Assembly: GCF_002216795.1 (NCBI RefSeq)
Contig: NZ_CP022316.1
Span: 1,054,001 to 1,118,000 of the forward strand
Reading direction: 5' to 3'
Length of the DNA stretch: 64,000 bases
From: Brachybacterium avium
Lineage (GTDB): Bacteria; Actinomycetota; Actinomycetes; Actinomycetales; Dermabacteraceae
Made by a program: the position numbers and the translations under genes
Shown here: positions 34,877-45,367 of the stretch, piece after piece
How positions within the stretch are numbered: the stretch's first letter is position 1
Layout: every line of letters starts with the position of its first letter
Notes under the pieces: model-generated
Databases searched by the model: none
What the model saw: the letters and a program-made list of their open reading frames with translations, nothing else
What the model was told of the DNA's origin: nothing

Positions 34877-37027
34877 TCACAGCATGCAGCTCACGCAGCC
34901 CTCGACCTCGGTGCCCTCGATGGCCATCTGCCGCAGGCGGATGTAGTAGAGGGTCTTGATGCCCTTGCGCCAGGCGTAGATCTGCGCCCGGTTGATGTCG
35001 CGCGTGGTGGCGCTGTCCTTGAAGAACAGCGTCAGCGACAGGCCCTGGTCCACGTGCTGGGTGGCCTCGGCGTAGGTGTCGACGATCTTCTCGTAGCCGA
35101 TCTCGTACGCATCCTCGTAGTACTCGAGGTTGTCGTTGGTGAGGTAGGGGGCCGGGTAGTACACCCGACCGATCTTCCCCTCCTTGCGGATCTCGATCTT
35201 CGAGGCGATCGGGTGGATCGAGCTCGTGGAGTTGTTGATGTACGAGATCGAGCCGGTCGGCGGCACCGCCTGCAGGTAGGCGTTGTACATGCCGTGCTTC
35301 GCGACGTCCTCGCGCAGCTGCTTCCAGTCGTCCTGGGTGGGCAGGTGCGCCGAGGAGTCCTCGAACAGCCCGCGGACCTTCTCGGTCCTCGGCTCCCACA
35401 CCTGGTCGATGTACTTGTCGAAGTACTCGCCGGTGCCGTAGGTCGAGTTCTCGAAGTCGAAGAACCGCTCTCCGCGCTCCTTCGCGATCTCCATCGACGC
35501 CTTGATGGCGTGATAGGTGACCGAGTAGAAGTACATGTTGGTGAAGTCCAGGCCCTCGTCGGAGCCGTAGAAGATCCGCTCGCGGGCCAGGTAGCCGTGC
35601 AGGTTCATCTGGCCCAGGCCGATCGCGTGGGACTTGCGGTTGCCCTCGGCGATCGTCGGCACGGACTCGATGTCCGAGGTGTCCGAGACGGCGGTGAGGC
35701 CGCGGATCGCGGTGGAGATGGTCTGCGCGAAGTCCGGGGAGTCCATCGCCTTGGCGATGTTCATCGATCCCAGGTTGCAGGAGATGTCCCGGCCCAGCTC
35801 CTCGTAGGTGAGGTCGACGTTCATGGTCGAGGGGGTCGAGACCTGCAGGATCTCCGAGCACAGGTTCGAGTGCGTGACCTTGCCGGCGATCGGGTTCGCC
35901 CGGTTCACGGTGTCCTCGAACATGATGTACGGGTAGCCGGACTCGAACTGGATCTCGGCGAGGTTCTGGAAGAAGTCGCGGGCCTTGATCTTCTTCTTGG
36001 AGATCCGGGGGTTGTCGACCATCTCGTGATAGGTCTCGGAGACGTTCACCTCGGCGAACGGCTTGCCGTACTCGCGCTCCACGTCGTACGGGGAGAACAG
36101 GTACATCGGCTCGTTGCTCTTGGCGAGCTCGAAGGTGATGTCGGGGATGACCACGCCCAGGGAGAGGGTCTTGATCCGGATCTTCTCGTCGGCGTTCTCG
36201 CGCTTGGTGTCCAGGAACCGCAGGATGTCCGGGTGGTGGGCGTTGAGGTACACCGCGCCGGCGCCCTGGCGGGCTCCGAGCTGGTTGGCGTAGGAGAAGG
36301 AGTCCTCCAGCAGCTTCATCACGGGGATGACGCCACTGGACTGGTTCTCGATGTGCTTGATCGGCGCACCGTACTCACGCAGGTTCGAGAGCAGCAGGGC
36401 GACGCCGCCGCCGCGCTTGGACAGCTGCAGCGCGGAGTTGATCGAGCGACCGATCGACTCCATGTTGTCCTCGATGCGCAGCAGGAAGCAGGAGACGAGC
36501 TCTCCGCGCTGGGCCTTGCCGGCGTTGAGGAAGGTGGGGGTGGCCGGCTGGAGGCGGCCGTCGAGGATCTCGTCGACGAGGTTGCGGGCCAGCTGCTCAT
36601 CGCCGCGGGCGAGCGCCAGGGCGACCATCACCACGCGGTCCTCGTAGCGCTCCAGGTACCGCTTGCCGTCGAAGGTCTTCAGCGTGTACGAGGTGTAGTA
36701 CTTGAAGGCGCCCAGGAAGGTGGGGAAACGGAACTTCTTGGCGTAGGCCTGCTCCGAGAGGGACTCGATGAAGGAGAAGTCGTACTGGTCGAGCACGTCC
36801 TGCTCGTAGTAGTTGTTCTCGACCAGGTAGTCCATCTTCTCGCGCAGCGAGTGGAAGAAGACGGTGTTGGGGTTCACGTGCTGCAGGAAGTACTCCCGCG
36901 CGGCCTGGCGGTCCTTCTCGAACTGGATGTTCCCGTCGGGACCGTACAGGTTCAGCATCGCGTTCAGCGCGTGGTAGTCGAGCTGCTTGTTGTGCTCGAC
37001 CTGGGGCATCTCGGTCAGTGTCGCCAA
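34877..37027 (-). CDS. nrdE: class Ib ribonucleotide reductase large subunit
   Basis: 716 residues, reduces ribonucleoside diphosphates. Visible parts: the redox Cys in [13 protein letters not shown], the active-site NLCSEI (N, C, E), paired radical-transfer tyrosines near TLYYIR, and the C-terminal CVSCML that is re-reduced by NrdH. TTG 37027 is taken as start because GGAAGAG lies upstream; ATG 37009 (MPQVEHN) is the alternative. It overlaps the nrdI end by 13 nt. Confidence 0.97.
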   Translation of the reverse strand: MATLTEMPQVEHNKQLDYHALNAMLNLYGPDGNIQFEKDRQAAREYFLQHVNPNTVFFHSLREKMDYLVENNYYEQDVLDQYDFSFIESLSEQAYAKKFRFPTFLGAFKYYTSYTLKTFDGKRYLERYEDRVVMVALALARGDEQLARNLVDEILDGRLQPATPTFLNAGKAQRGELVSCFLLRIEDNMESIGRSINSALQLSKRGGGVALLLSNLREYGAPIKHIENQSSGVIPVMKLLEDSFSYANQLGARQGAGAVYLNAHHPDILRFLDTKRENADEKIRIKTLSLGVVIPDITFELAKSNEPMYLFSPYDVEREYGKPFAEVNVSETYHEMVDNPRISKKKIKARDFFQNLAEIQFESGYPYIMFEDTVNRANPIAGKVTHSNLCSEILQVSTPSTMNVDLTYEELGRDISCNLGSMNIAKAMDSPDFAQTISTAIRGLTAVSDTSDIESVPTIAEGNRKSHAIGLGQMNLHGYLARERIFYGSDEGLDFTNMYFYSVTYHAIKASMEIAKERGERFFDFENSTYGTGEYFDKYIDQVWEPRTEKVRGLFEDSSAHLPTQDDWKQLREDVAKHGMYNAYLQAVPPTGSISYINNSTSSIHPIASKIEIRKEGKIGRVYYPAPYLTNDNLEYYEDAYEIGYEKIVDTYAEATQHVDQGLSLTLFFKDSATTRDINRAQIYAWRKGIKTLYYIRLRQMAIEGTEVEGCVSCML

Positions 37028-37413
37028 AACTCTTCCAATCCATCATGGACCCGCATCACATCACGCGGAGTACCGAACAGTTCGAACTTGTACATATGGG
37101 GGACCTCGCACTTGCGGGCGATGATGTCGCCGGCCAAGCAGTAGGCCTCCCCGAAGTTGGTGTTCCCCGCACCGATAACGCCTCGGATGCGCTCCCGATT
37201 GCGTTCGTCGTTGAGGAACTTGATGACCTGCTTGGGGACGGCACCGCGGCCGTTGCCCCCGCCGTAGGTCGGGGTCAGGAGGACGAACTCCTCGTCGACG
37301 ACGAGGGGATCATCCTTCGGATAGAGCGGAATCCGCTCCGCGGGCATCTCGAGCTTCTCGACGAAGCGCTTGGTGTTGCCGGACACCGAGGAGAAATAGA
37401 CGAGGTTGGCCAC
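37015..37413 (-). CDS. nrdI: class Ib ribonucleotide reductase flavodoxin-like NrdI
   Basis: 132 residues. The FMN-binding loop is [16 protein letters not shown] at the N-terminus, then LTPTYGGGN and [19 protein letters not shown]. It supplies the oxidant for manganese-tyrosyl cofactor assembly in NrdF. Lies 21 bp after nrdH and overlaps nrdE. Confidence 0.97.
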   Translation of the reverse strand: MANLVYFSSVSGNTKRFVEKLEMPAERIPLYPKDDPLVVDEEFVLLTPTYGGGNGRGAVPKQVIKFLNDERNRERIRGVIGAGNTNFGEAYCLAGDIIARKCEVPHMYKFELFGTPRDVMRVHDGLEEFWRH

Positions 37414-37434
37414 GCCGACGCCTCCCGGTCGCTC

Positions 37435-37692
37435 TCAGATCGCGGAGACGGTGCGCTGCTGCACACCGACGCCCGCGAGCGCCTTGATCTTGTCCGGGCG
37501 GAAGCCGGACCAGTGGTCCTCGGTGGTGATGACGACCGGGGCCTGGACGTAGCCGAGGGACTTGACCCTCGCCAGGGCGTCGGCGTCCTCGGTGATGTCG
37601 ACGACGTCGTAGGCGACGCCCGCCTTGTTCAGGGCGCGCTTGGTCGCATCGCACTGCACGCAGAGGGGCTTCGAGTACACGGTGATGTCCAA
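37435..37692 (-). CDS. nrdH: glutaredoxin-like NrdH redoxin
   Basis: 85 residues of thioredoxin fold. Active site is CVQC (VYSKPLCVQCDATKRAL) and the cis-Pro is in QAPVVI. WSGFRPDKI is the NrdH-specific C-terminal motif. It reduces the NrdE C-terminal cysteines. First gene of nrdHIE, with NrdR boxes upstream. Confidence 0.97.
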   Translation of the reverse strand: MDITVYSKPLCVQCDATKRALNKAGVAYDVVDITEDADALARVKSLGYVQAPVVITTEDHWSGFRPDKIKALAGVGVQQRTVSAI

Positions 37693-37822
37693 GGGGAGGG
37701 CCTTTCACGAGCGCTGCGCCGAGGCGCGGGAACGGGGGTGTCACGAGTTGTCGGTGGGGGTCCGATGGACCCTGCTGCGGCTCTCCCGGGCTTCTGAGCC
37801 CCGGATCGCTGCGACTGCACCA

Positions 37823-37869
37823 ACACTACACCTAGTGGTGCTCCGGCGCGACAACCACTAGATGTACTG
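37823..37869 (-). promoter_or_regulatory. pair of NrdR boxes upstream of nrdH
   Basis: Two 16-bp sites, ACACTACACCTAGTGG (37823-37838) and, read on the other strand, CAGTACATCTAGTGGT (37854-37869), share the core TACAYCTAGTGG. Centres are 31 bp apart, three helical turns, the spacing usual for NrdR tetramer binding. They resemble the NrdR consensus ACACWATATNTWGTGT with the GC-tolerant changes seen in actinobacteria. They imply repression of nrdHIE by NrdR when dATP is high. Confidence 0.75.
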
Positions 37870-38352
37870 AACTACAACACTGTCATCCACATCGTGTTGT
37901 TGATGGACTGTGGATGAACCGGTCCCGCTGGGGACAGAGCCGCGGCGCCACGCACGAAAGCGGTGGATGCGTGCACAGTCGAGTGTGGACGACGGGTGCG
38001 ACAGTCGTCCCCGACGGTGGATGGCGGCCTCGACGACCGGGTCGGCAAGGGCTCGGAACGGCCGGACGTGACGTGTCTCCCCGGCGTGTCCTCGGCGTGT
38101 CCTCGGCGTGTCTGCGGGACGGCCCAGGCGGGTCGTCGGCGAGCGCTCCCGAGGGCGGCTCACCCACCTCCGCGACGCCCCGGACTGTGGGATGGGGCCG
38201 GTGGCGGCGCCGTCGAGCGCCGCCGCGGCCGAGGGACCGGCCCGCGACACGACGATCCCCGCAGCCGTCGAGGGATCAGGGGCTGCGGGGATCGGTGGAT
38301 CCCGCCGATCGGGTGGCGGGGATCATCGGCTCTGCGGGCGGAGCCGTGGCGT
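37870..38352. other. 483-bp region without a supported gene
   Basis: It holds the distal nrdH upstream sequence, including ACAACAC-N13-GTGTTGT (37874-37900); three 11-bp tandem units CGGCGTGTCCT at 38082-38114 (last unit diverged); and the terminator of the oxidoreductase gene near its right end. Open frames here have no family-like sequence. Confidence 0.5.
38254..38293 (-). terminator. terminator of the oxidoreductase gene
   Basis: GATCCCCGCAGCC (38254-38266) and GGCTGCGGGGATC (38281-38293) form a perfect 13-bp stem with a 14-nt loop, 60 bp past the stop. Confidence 0.7.
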
Positions 38353-39854
38353 TCAGGGGCGGGGGTCCTCCCCCGCCGGAGCGTCCTCGACGGCCGGGTC
38401 CGTCACGGGAGCCTCCGCAGCGGCGTCGGTCGGGGCGAGGCCGGGACCCCAGGCATCGGTGACCTCATCGACGGCCGGGGTGTCGACTGCTGGATCCTGC
38501 TCGGCGGGCTCCGCATCCGGCACCGGCTGCTCGAGCGTCTCGGTCGCGGGTTCGGTGTCACCCGCGGAGATCGCTTCCTCTGCGGCCTCGCCGCCCGCCG
38601 TCGAACTGTCTGAGGCCACCCGATCCGCGGATGCGCCGTCGGCGGTCACGACGTCATCGGTGGTCGCGTCGTCGGCGGTCGCGTCGTCGGCGCCGCCGGG
38701 CTCTGCGTCCTCGTCACTCTGCTCCGCCTCGAGGCTGCGGCCATCGGCGACGACGATGGCCGAGAGCACCTCGCGCAGCAGGACCACCTGGTCGCGCGCC
38801 TGGGCGGCGCCCGAGACGGGCTCCTTGCCCTTCTCCACGAAGCCGTGGAAGGCCTCCCACATCAGTTCCGCCGCACCCTTGGGGGCCGTCGTCGACGTCT
38901 CCTGGACCACCCCGCTCTTCTTCTCCCGCAGGGAGATGGTGGAGCGGCGGTCGCCGTGCGAGGGCGCCGGCAGCTCCACGCGCATCCGCCGCCGGGCGGA
39001 GAGCACCTGCAGCGACTCGGAGTACTCGGGGGCGAAGGGAAGGTAGTGCCAGACCAGACGCACCTGTGCCCCGCCGTCGAGCTCGCCGAGCAGCTCGAGC
39101 GAGCCGGGGATCACGCCCTTGGGCCAGTGCCGCACCGCGGACAGGCGCACGACCGGGCCGTAGGACGCCTCGATCACCGCCAGCTGATGCGCCACCCCCG
39201 TCAGCAGGCCCTTGACGTAGAGGTCGCGGTCGCGCTGGGTGGCACCGTCACCGGCCCCCGCCTCGACCGCGGCCTGCAGCGCCTTGCGTCGCTGCGAGCG
39301 GACCTCGCTGGGCAGGTCGTAGGAGGAGGTGGTCACGTGGGCCCCGCCGAACAGCGGCTGGCTCGCCGGCATCAGCACCTCGTGGTCCACCATCCGCAGA
39401 TCCTTGACGGCGATGTGCTCGGCCATCCGGGTCACGGAGTCGTCGTACTGCTGGGGTAGGCCATCATCACCAGGCGACGACCGGTCATCCGCTCGAAATC
39501 GGCGACCGTCGCGACCTCCTCGGCGGAGAAGCCCAGCGGCGGCTCCACCAGCACCGGGATGCCCCGACGCATGAGCGCGAGCAGATCCTCGACATGCAGA
39601 CCGTCGGTGGACAGCACGGCGCCGTCCAGCGTCACCGTCTTGGCGCGCACCGCGGCGATCAGATCGGCGACGGATTCGAAGCGGATGTCCTCCTCGAGGC
39701 CCCAGACGTCTGCGGCCTCCCGGCGGCGGCGCGGGGAATGCTCCACCAGCGCGGCGACCGTGAAGCGGTCCCAGCGCCGCCGCAGCACCGGCAGGTGCAC
39801 GGCCTGGGCCATCGTTCCGGCGCCGATCACGGCGATGTTCAAGGTCTTCGGCAT
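38353..39854 (-). pseudogene. Gfo/Idh/MocA-family oxidoreductase with long acidic tail, one-base frameshift (probable sequence error)
   Basis: The NAD-binding half (LNIAVIGAGTMAQAVHLPVL, then GIPVLVEPPLG, EP being the usual catalytic-site strand) runs from ATG 39854 to VMMAYP. The C-terminal half resumes as QQYDDSVTRMAEHI in another frame. A missing base in the GGGG run at 39453-39456 explains it (TACCCCCAG expected), giving 500 residues. The last ~120 residues are an Ala/Asp/Thr/Glu-rich low-complexity tail of the kind ATADDATTDD, which family members lack. Substrate unknown. Confidence 0.75.
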
Positions 39855-40119
39855 CGGGAGGCTCCTCGGGCTCGGCGGGACCGGCGGCAGCTCCGCAGGC
39901 TCTCGGCGGGCGCCGTGCCGTCTCCGGCATCGCGTCCCGGATCACCCCGGGACGCACGCCCGTTTCTACCACACGGACCCGATCCGGGCCGGGTCGCTGT
40001 CCCGCCCACCTGCACTGCGAGGGATGAGGCTCACGTGGCTCCGGCGAGGGCCCTGCTCCGCGGAGCACTCGGGCGGGATTATCGTGGAGCCCGGATCAGC
40101 ACGTCTCAGGAGGACCCCC

Positions 40120-40761
40120 GTGGCCAGACGCTTCTACTTCGGCGCCCGCAATTTCTCGCGCCCCTTCGTCAAGCTCCTGTGGAACCCGCGGGTCACCGGG
40201 CTCGAGAACATCCCCCGCGAGGGCGGGTTCGTGATCGCCTCGAACCACCTCGCGAATATCGACAGCTTCATGCTGCCGGTGGTGCTGCCGCGGCAGATCC
40301 GCTTCGTCGCCAAGGACACCCTGTGGACCCAGAAGGGGCTGCGCGGCCGCCTCCTGCACTGGTTCTTCGAGGCCGTCGAAGCGGTGCCGGTGGACCGGGA
40401 GGCCCTCTCCTCCGGCAAGGGGGCCCTGCAGGCCGGGCTGTCCATCCTGCGTGACGGCGACGGCTTCGCGATCTACCCCGAGGGCACCCGCTCCAGGGAC
40501 GGGCTGCTGCATCCCGGGAAGCAGGGTGCCGCCTGGCTCGCCGTGGAGTCCGGGTGCCCGGTGATCCCCGTCGGGCTCAAGGGGACCCAGCACATGTTCT
40601 CGCGACTGATCCCCCAGCGCGGCGCCATCACCGTTCGCGTGGGCGCTCCGATCGAGGTGGACGACATCGATCCCAGCGCCTCCAAGGGTGTGCGCCGGCG
40701 GCTGTTGAACGCACGAATCATGGACGAGATCCAGAAGCTCTCCGGCCAGCGCCGCGCATAG
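40120..40761 (+). CDS. 1-acyl-sn-glycerol-3-phosphate acyltransferase (PlsC family)
   Basis: 213 residues from GTG 40120, with AGGAGG upstream. Catalytic NHLANID is the HX4D motif, FVAKDTL and VPVDRE follow, and YPEGTRSRDG binds phosphate. VIPVGLKGT is block IV. It acylates lysophosphatidate in phospholipid synthesis; acyl specificity cannot be read. Upstream in-frame codons are rejected because the ribosome site fixes the start. Confidence 0.92.
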   Translation: MARRFYFGARNFSRPFVKLLWNPRVTGLENIPREGGFVIASNHLANIDSFMLPVVLPRQIRFVAKDTLWTQKGLRGRLLHWFFEAVEAVPVDREALSSGKGALQAGLSILRDGDGFAIYPEGTRSRDGLLHPGKQGAAWLAVESGCPVIPVGLKGTQHMFSRLIPQRGAITVRVGAPIEVDDIDPSASKGVRRRLLNARIMDEIQKLSGQRRA

Positions 40762-40897
40762 GCGCCGCACCCCGTCGAGCCGGTGGGACCGGATCGCCGA
40801 CGGTCCCCCGCGGGGCGCTCGCTGGCAAGTAGGATCTGGCCAGGCCGCGCGCCGACCGGGCGGCGGCCGCCGCCCTGACCGCATTCCAGGAGACCAG

Positions 40898-41284
40898 ATG
40901 GCCGTCGTCGTCGGATTCATCCCCACCGAGGTGGGTTTCAAGGCGCTGGCCGCTGCCCGCGAGGAGGCGGAGCAGCGTGGTGGCCCGCTGATCGTCGTCA
41001 ACGTGCTGCGAGAAGGGGTCTCGGAGGACCCGCGGCACGCGAACGACCAGCACCGGGAGATCGCTCGTGACCAGTTGCGCGGCGCCTCCGTGCGCGTCGA
41101 GTTCCGCCAGGAGAGCACCGGTGCGGATGACATCGCCGACGTGCTGCTCGACGTGGTCGAGGCCGAGGGGGCCGAGCTGCTGGTCATCGGTGTCCGCCAC
41201 CAGCAGGATCTCTCCCGCCACCTGCTGGGGCTCACCATCCAGAAGCTCCTGCTCTCCTCGAACAGCGAGGTTCTCGTCGTCTGA
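40898..41284 (+). CDS. universal stress protein (UspA family)
   Basis: 128 residues, alpha/beta fold. It has the N-terminal VVVGFIPTEVGFKAL and the C-terminal segment LLVIGVRHQQDLSRHLLGLTIQKLL, where the usual ATP-binding GxxGxxxxxxxxxG(S/T) is degenerate. It may therefore not bind ATP like MJ0577-type members. CCAGGAG precedes the ATG. Confidence 0.88.
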   Translation: MAVVVGFIPTEVGFKALAAAREEAEQRGGPLIVVNVLREGVSEDPRHANDQHREIARDQLRGASVRVEFRQESTGADDIADVLLDVVEAEGAELLVIGVRHQQDLSRHLLGLTIQKLLLSSNSEVLVV

Positions 41285-41296
41285 GCACGAGACGAG

Positions 41297-41328
41297 ACGC
41301 GGCCCGCCCCCGGAGGGACGGGCCGCGT
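41297..41328 (+). terminator. terminator after the universal stress gene
   Basis: ACGCGGCCCG (41297-41306) with CGGGCCGCGT (41319-41328), 12-nt loop, 12 bp past the stop; can also serve the convergent catalase gene. Confidence 0.8.
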
Positions 41329-41378
41329 TCGTCATGCGAGCTCAGTGCCGTGCGCGGGCACGACACCGACGCTCCGGA

Positions 41379-42872
41379 TCAGGCGTTCTGCGGATCGCCG
41401 CCGGGCTGCTCATCACCCTTGGAGGCGCCCACCGCGAGCGCGATGCGCTCGCCGATGGTGGTATCCACGTTCTTCCAGTACTGCAGCGCCTTGCCCAGCA
41501 CCGGCTCCTCGACCGTGGCCAGCGAACCGGCGACGGTCTCGACGAACTCGTCACGCTGGGCGTCGTCGAACACCTCGCGCACCATGATGCCGGGCTGGAC
41601 GAAGTCGCCGTCGTCCGCGTGCAGGGAGTAGGCCGCGCGCACCATCTCGCCGTCGGCCTCCCAGCCGTTGTCCACCGGGCCCTGCTGGTCCTGGTAGGCC
41701 CGACCGGCGGAGTTCGGCGCGTACACCGGTGCGTCCCCGCTGTGCAGGAACTGCATGAACCCCTCCTTGTCGTAGGAGTTCGTGGGCACGACCGGCTGGT
41801 TCACGGGCAGCTGGTTGAAGTTGGTGCCGATGCGGTGACGCTGCGCATCCGGGTAGGAGAAGACACGGCCCAGCAGCATCTTGTCCGGGGAGACGCCCGT
41901 GCCCGGCACGGTGTTCGAGGGGCTGAAAGCGGCCTGCTCGATCTGCGCGTAGTGGTTCTGCGGGTTCTTGTTCAGCGTGAAGCGGCCGACCTTGATCAGC
42001 GGGTAGTCCGCGTGCGGGACCGTCTTGGTCAGGTCGAAGATGTTGAAGCGGTAGTTCTTCGCATCCTCGTAGGGGATGACCTGCACGGACATGGTCCAGC
42101 TGGGGTTCTCGCCGCGCGCGATGGCATCGAAGAGGTCCCGGCGGTGGTAGTCGCTGTCGGAGCCGGCGATCTTCTCGGCCTCCTCATTGCTGAGGAACTC
42201 CATGCCCTGGTCGGTGTGGAAGTGGTACTTGATCCAGAACTTCTCACCGGACTCGTTGACCCACATGTAGGTGTGCGAGCCGTAGCCGTTCATGTGGCGC
42301 CACGACTTGGGCAGGCCGCGCTGACCCATCACGTAGGTCACCTGGTGCGCGGTCTCCGGCGAGTTGCTCCAGAAGTCCCACTGCATGTGGTTGGAGCGCA
42401 GGCCCGAGTCCGGAGTGCGCTTCTGGGAGTGGATGAAGTCCGGGAACTTGATCGGGTCGCGCAGGAAGAACACCGGGGTGTTGTTGCCGACGATGTCGAA
42501 GTTGCCCTGCTGGGTGTAGAACTTCAGCGCGAAGCCGCGCACGTCGCGCCAGGTGTCGGGCGAGCCGAGCTCACCGGCGACGGTGGAGAAGCGGGCCAGC
42601 ATCGGGGTCTTGCGCCCCTTCTGGAAGAGGTCCGCCTTGGTGTACTGCGAGACGTCCTCGGTGACCTCGAGCTCGCCGAAGGCACCCGAGCCCTTGGCGT
42701 GGGGGCTGCGCTCCGGGACGCGCTCACGGTCGAACCGGGCGAGCTTCTCGACCAGGGCGACGTCGTGGAGCATCAGCGGGCCGTCGGCGCCGAGGCTCAG
42801 CGAGTGCGCGTCGGACTCGCGGCGCGCGCCGGACTCCGTGGTGCTCGGGATCGTGGGATCGAAGTCGGTCAT
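41379..42872 (-). CDS. katA: monofunctional heme catalase
   Basis: 497 residues, small-subunit clade. Distal His in [16 protein letters not shown], Asn in [12 protein letters not shown], and the proximal heme Tyr in [12 protein letters not shown]. It disproportionates hydrogen peroxide. ATG 42872 (MTDFDP) is chosen because AGGAG lies six bases before it. The ATG two codons earlier touches that ribosome site and cannot use it. A Fur-type regulator is encoded upstream on the same strand. Confidence 0.97.
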   Translation of the reverse strand: MTDFDPTIPSTTESGARRESDAHSLSLGADGPLMLHDVALVEKLARFDRERVPERSPHAKGSGAFGELEVTEDVSQYTKADLFQKGRKTPMLARFSTVAGELGSPDTWRDVRGFALKFYTQQGNFDIVGNNTPVFFLRDPIKFPDFIHSQKRTPDSGLRSNHMQWDFWSNSPETAHQVTYVMGQRGLPKSWRHMNGYGSHTYMWVNESGEKFWIKYHFHTDQGMEFLSNEEAEKIAGSDSDYHRRDLFDAIARGENPSWTMSVQVIPYEDAKNYRFNIFDLTKTVPHADYPLIKVGRFTLNKNPQNHYAQIEQAAFSPSNTVPGTGVSPDKMLLGRVFSYPDAQRHRIGTNFNQLPVNQPVVPTNSYDKEGFMQFLHSGDAPVYAPNSAGRAYQDQQGPVDNGWEADGEMVRAAYSLHADDGDFVQPGIMVREVFDDAQRDEFVETVAGSLATVEEPVLGKALQYWKNVDTTIGERIALAVGASKGDEQPGGDPQNA

Positions 42873-42966
42873 CTGCATCTCCTATGTGGTGGGGGATTCT
42901 GACAAGGTGTAAGGAAAAGTGTCGATAATGGTGCCGGAGTCGCGATTCCGCAACCTCCGGCGGGGA

Positions 42967-43428
42967 TCAGGGGCTGCCGGGCGCCGGGCGCCCAGCCGTG
43001 CTTACAGCCTTCGCCGCCCGACAGTCCGAGCAGGTGCCGCGGTAGACGACGTCGGCGATCTCGACGTCGAAGCCCAGATCGTCGTGCGGGACCAGGCAGG
43101 GCGCCGCACCGACCGCGCACGCGACATCCTCGAGCCGACCGCACTCGCGGCAGACCAGGTGATGGTGGTTGTCGTGCCGGTGCAGCTCGTACTGCATGCT
43201 GCGCCCGCCCACCGCGACGCGGCGCAGCAGCTCCACGTCGGAGAGGGCGTTGAGGACGTCATAGACCGCCTGGCGGGACACGGTCCCCAGGCGCTCTCGA
43301 ACGGCCTGCGCGATGGCTTCCGCGTCAGCATGCGGGTGCGCCTCGACCGCCGCCAGCGTCGCCAGCCGCGGAGCGGTCACGCGCAGGCCCGCGCCCCGGA
43401 GGGCGGCGGTGTGATCGGCGGTCGTCAT
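42967..43428 (-). CDS. Fur/PerR-family metalloregulator
   Basis: 153 residues. N-terminal winged helix VSRQAVYDVLNALSDVELL (about 50-68), regulatory His-rich segment ELHRHDNHHHLVCRECG, and a second CxxC (GTCSDCRAAK) completing a structural zinc site. Gene order regulator-catalase on one strand, 95 bp apart, is typical of peroxide regulators (FurA/PerR/CatR), so I infer control of katA. Which metal it senses is not visible. Confidence 0.9.
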   Translation of the reverse strand: MTTADHTAALRGAGLRVTAPRLATLAAVEAHPHADAEAIAQAVRERLGTVSRQAVYDVLNALSDVELLRRVAVGGRSMQYELHRHDNHHHLVCRECGRLEDVACAVGAAPCLVPHDDLGFDVEIADVVYRGTCSDCRAAKAVSTAGRPAPGSP

Positions 43429-43523
43429 GGCCTCAGCATACCTCGCTCTCTGGACAAACTCAAAAGAGCGTCATGGCCCAGATAGATGCGGCCGACGGGA
43501 GGGCGTCGGGGAGCCCGGCACGC

Positions 43524-44293
43524 TCAGCTCCGCGTCGCCGCCCCGGGGTCCTGCGTGGCGAACTTCCCGCCGCTGACGTCCAGCAGCGCGCCCGTGACGT
43601 ACCCGGAGAGGTCCCCGGCCAGGAACAGGCAGAGGTTCGCCACGTCCTCCGGCAGCCCCCACCGCCGGATGCTCAGCTGATCGAGCTTCGCCGACTCCGC
43701 CGCGCCCTCCAGTGCGGAGAAGCCGTTCATCTCCGTGGGGATCATGCCGGGGGCGTAGGCGTTGACCGTGATCCCCAGGGCCCGAGCTCGCTCGCCAGCA
43801 CCCGGGTCATCTGCACCACCGCGGCCTTCGAGGCGCCGTAGGCGGCGGCGTCGACGCTGGGGATGACCGCCGCGAACGAGGCGGCGTTGATGATCCGGCC
43901 CGCCCGCTGGCGCTTCATCAGCGGGATCACGGCCTGGCAGGTGTTCAGCACTCCGCGCACGTTGACGGCGAAGACCTGGTCCCACAAAGCGGGGTCGAAG
44001 CTCTCCAGCGGGCCCTCGGCGTTGATCCCGGCGTTGTTGATCAGGACATCGAGCCGCCCGAAGCGCTCATCGACCGTCGCCATCGCCTCCCGCACCTGGA
44101 CGGGATCGGTGATGTCGCAGTCCAGCGCCAGGTCGACGAGGGACTCCTCGCGCAGCTCGGCGAGCGCTGCGGGCTCACGATCCAGCCCCACCACCGTGGA
44201 CCCCTCGCGGTGGAAGGTCTGCGCGATGATGCGCCCGATGCCGCGGCCGGCACCGGTGATGAGCACGACGCGCCCGGACAGGTCGATCTGCAT
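43524..44293 (-). pseudogene. SDR-family oxidoreductase, one-base frameshift (probable sequence error)
   Basis: Short-chain dehydrogenase. Cofactor loop TGAGRGIG, NNAGIN, catalytic Ser in INAASFAAV and YGASKAA (Tyr/Lys) all read in the frame from ATG 44293. After VLASELG the frame is lost. Family sequence resumes as ALGITVNAYAPGMIPTEM and ends GALLDVSGGKFATQ at 43524. The break is GGGCCC at 43778-43783 (GGGGCCC expected on the coding strand), giving 256 residues. Substrate unknown. Confidence 0.8.
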
Positions 44294-44426
44294 GTCTCTC
44301 CTTCGATCGGGGCGCGGCGGCGCAGGTGCGCCCTACGCTGGACAGAACCCGGTGACGGGTCCACGAGAACCTGCTCTCAGCCTCGCCCCTGCCGGGGCAG
44401 GGTCAAGGCAGCGGAAGGAGACGGCG

Positions 44427-45152
44427 ATGGGTGCACGCACCGTATGGGTGACCGGAGCGGGGTCGGGCATGGGCAGGGCCTCGGCGCTCGCGGCGGCGCG
44501 GGAGGGTCGGCCGGTCGCGCTCTCCGGGCGGCGCCGGCCACAGCTCGAGGAGGTGGCCGAACAGATCCGGGCCGAGGGCGGCACCGCGCTGGTGGTGCCG
44601 CTGGATGTCACCGATCGCGCCGCAGTGCGCTCGGCCGCCGACAGGATCGCGCAGGAGCTCGGCGGGGTCGAGGCGCTGGTGCTGTCCGCGGGCCTGAACG
44701 CCCCGCGCCGCTACTGGCGGGATCAGGAGCTCGCGGAGTTCACCACGATCACCGAGACCAACCTGCTGGGGCCGGTCAGCGTCATCGATGCGGTCCTGCC
44801 CGGGATGCGCGAGCGCGGAGCGGGCACCATCGTGCTGATCTCCTCGTACGCGGCCTGGCGCTTCTCACCGGATGCCGGCACGGCCTACAGCGCCTCGAAG
44901 ACGGCGCTCGGCCCGCTGGCGGCGACGCTGAACGCGCAGGAGGCCCGGCACGGCATCCGCGCCTGTCATCTCTGCCCCGGGGACGTGGACAGTGACTTCC
45001 TGGACCAGCGGCCCCTGGTGCCGGGCGAGACGGACCGGGCGGTCATGCTCACCGCCGAGGACATCGGCCGGGCGGTGTCGTTCGTGCTGACCAGCCCGCC
45101 TCATGTGATCATCGACGAGCTGGTGATCAGCCCCGCGAAGCCCGCCGCCTGA
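44427..45152 (+). CDS. SDR-family NAD(P)-dependent oxidoreductase
   Basis: 241 residues. TGAGSGMG cofactor loop, SGRRR suggesting NADP preference, SAGLN, catalytic Ser in ISSYAAW and YSASKTA. GGAAGGAG precedes ATG 44427. It is divergent from the SDR gene at 43524-44293, so the two could share a promoter region. Substrate unknown. Confidence 0.88.
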   Translation: MGARTVWVTGAGSGMGRASALAAAREGRPVALSGRRRPQLEEVAEQIRAEGGTALVVPLDVTDRAAVRSAADRIAQELGGVEALVLSAGLNAPRRYWRDQELAEFTTITETNLLGPVSVIDAVLPGMRERGAGTIVLISSYAAWRFSPDAGTAYSASKTALGPLAATLNAQEARHGIRACHLCPGDVDSDFLDQRPLVPGETDRAVMLTAEDIGRAVSFVLTSPPHVIIDELVISPAKPAA

Positions 45153-45157
45153 CATGC

Positions 45158-45199
45158 ACGAGGGCCCCGCTCCTGCTCTGGCAGGTGCGGGGCCCTCGT
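45158..45199. terminator. terminator between SDR gene and tRNA-Thr
   Basis: ACGAGGGCCCCGC (45158-45170) and GCGGGGCCCTCGT (45187-45199), perfect 13-bp stem; serves the plus-strand SDR gene and possibly the minus-strand tRNA. Confidence 0.85.
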
Positions 45200-45205
45200 C
45201 GTGCG

Positions 45206-45281
45206 TGGAGCCGCCTATCGGAATCGAACCGATGACCTATTCATTACGAGTGAATCGCTCTACCGACTGAGCTAAGGCGGC
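45206..45281 (-). tRNA. tRNA-Thr(CGT)
   Basis: 76 nt including an encoded CCA. Acceptor GCCGCCT with AGGCGGC, anticodon stem ATTCA/TGAAT around loop CTCGTAA (anticodon CGT), T-arm with GGTTCGATTCC, discriminator T. Confidence 0.96.
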
Positions 45282-45367
45282 GCGTCCGTCGCAGGGCGAC
45301 GGACCGGTTCACTGTACGTGACCTGCCAGGGCCGGTGCAAAGCAGGGCGAGGCGATCCCTGTCACGC

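Noticed and set aside
34853-37144. 763-codon open frame antisense to nrdE
   Set aside because: Val/Leu/Glu/Arg low-complexity shadow of nrdE/nrdI; no start signal or motif.
37914-38462. Open frames in the nrdH-oxidoreductase gap
   Set aside because: Arg/Pro/Gly-rich translations on both strands, no homologous pattern, and they cross tandem repeats and a terminator.
41067-42902. 611-codon open frame antisense to catalase
   Set aside because: Composition artefact opposite katA, which has every catalytic motif.
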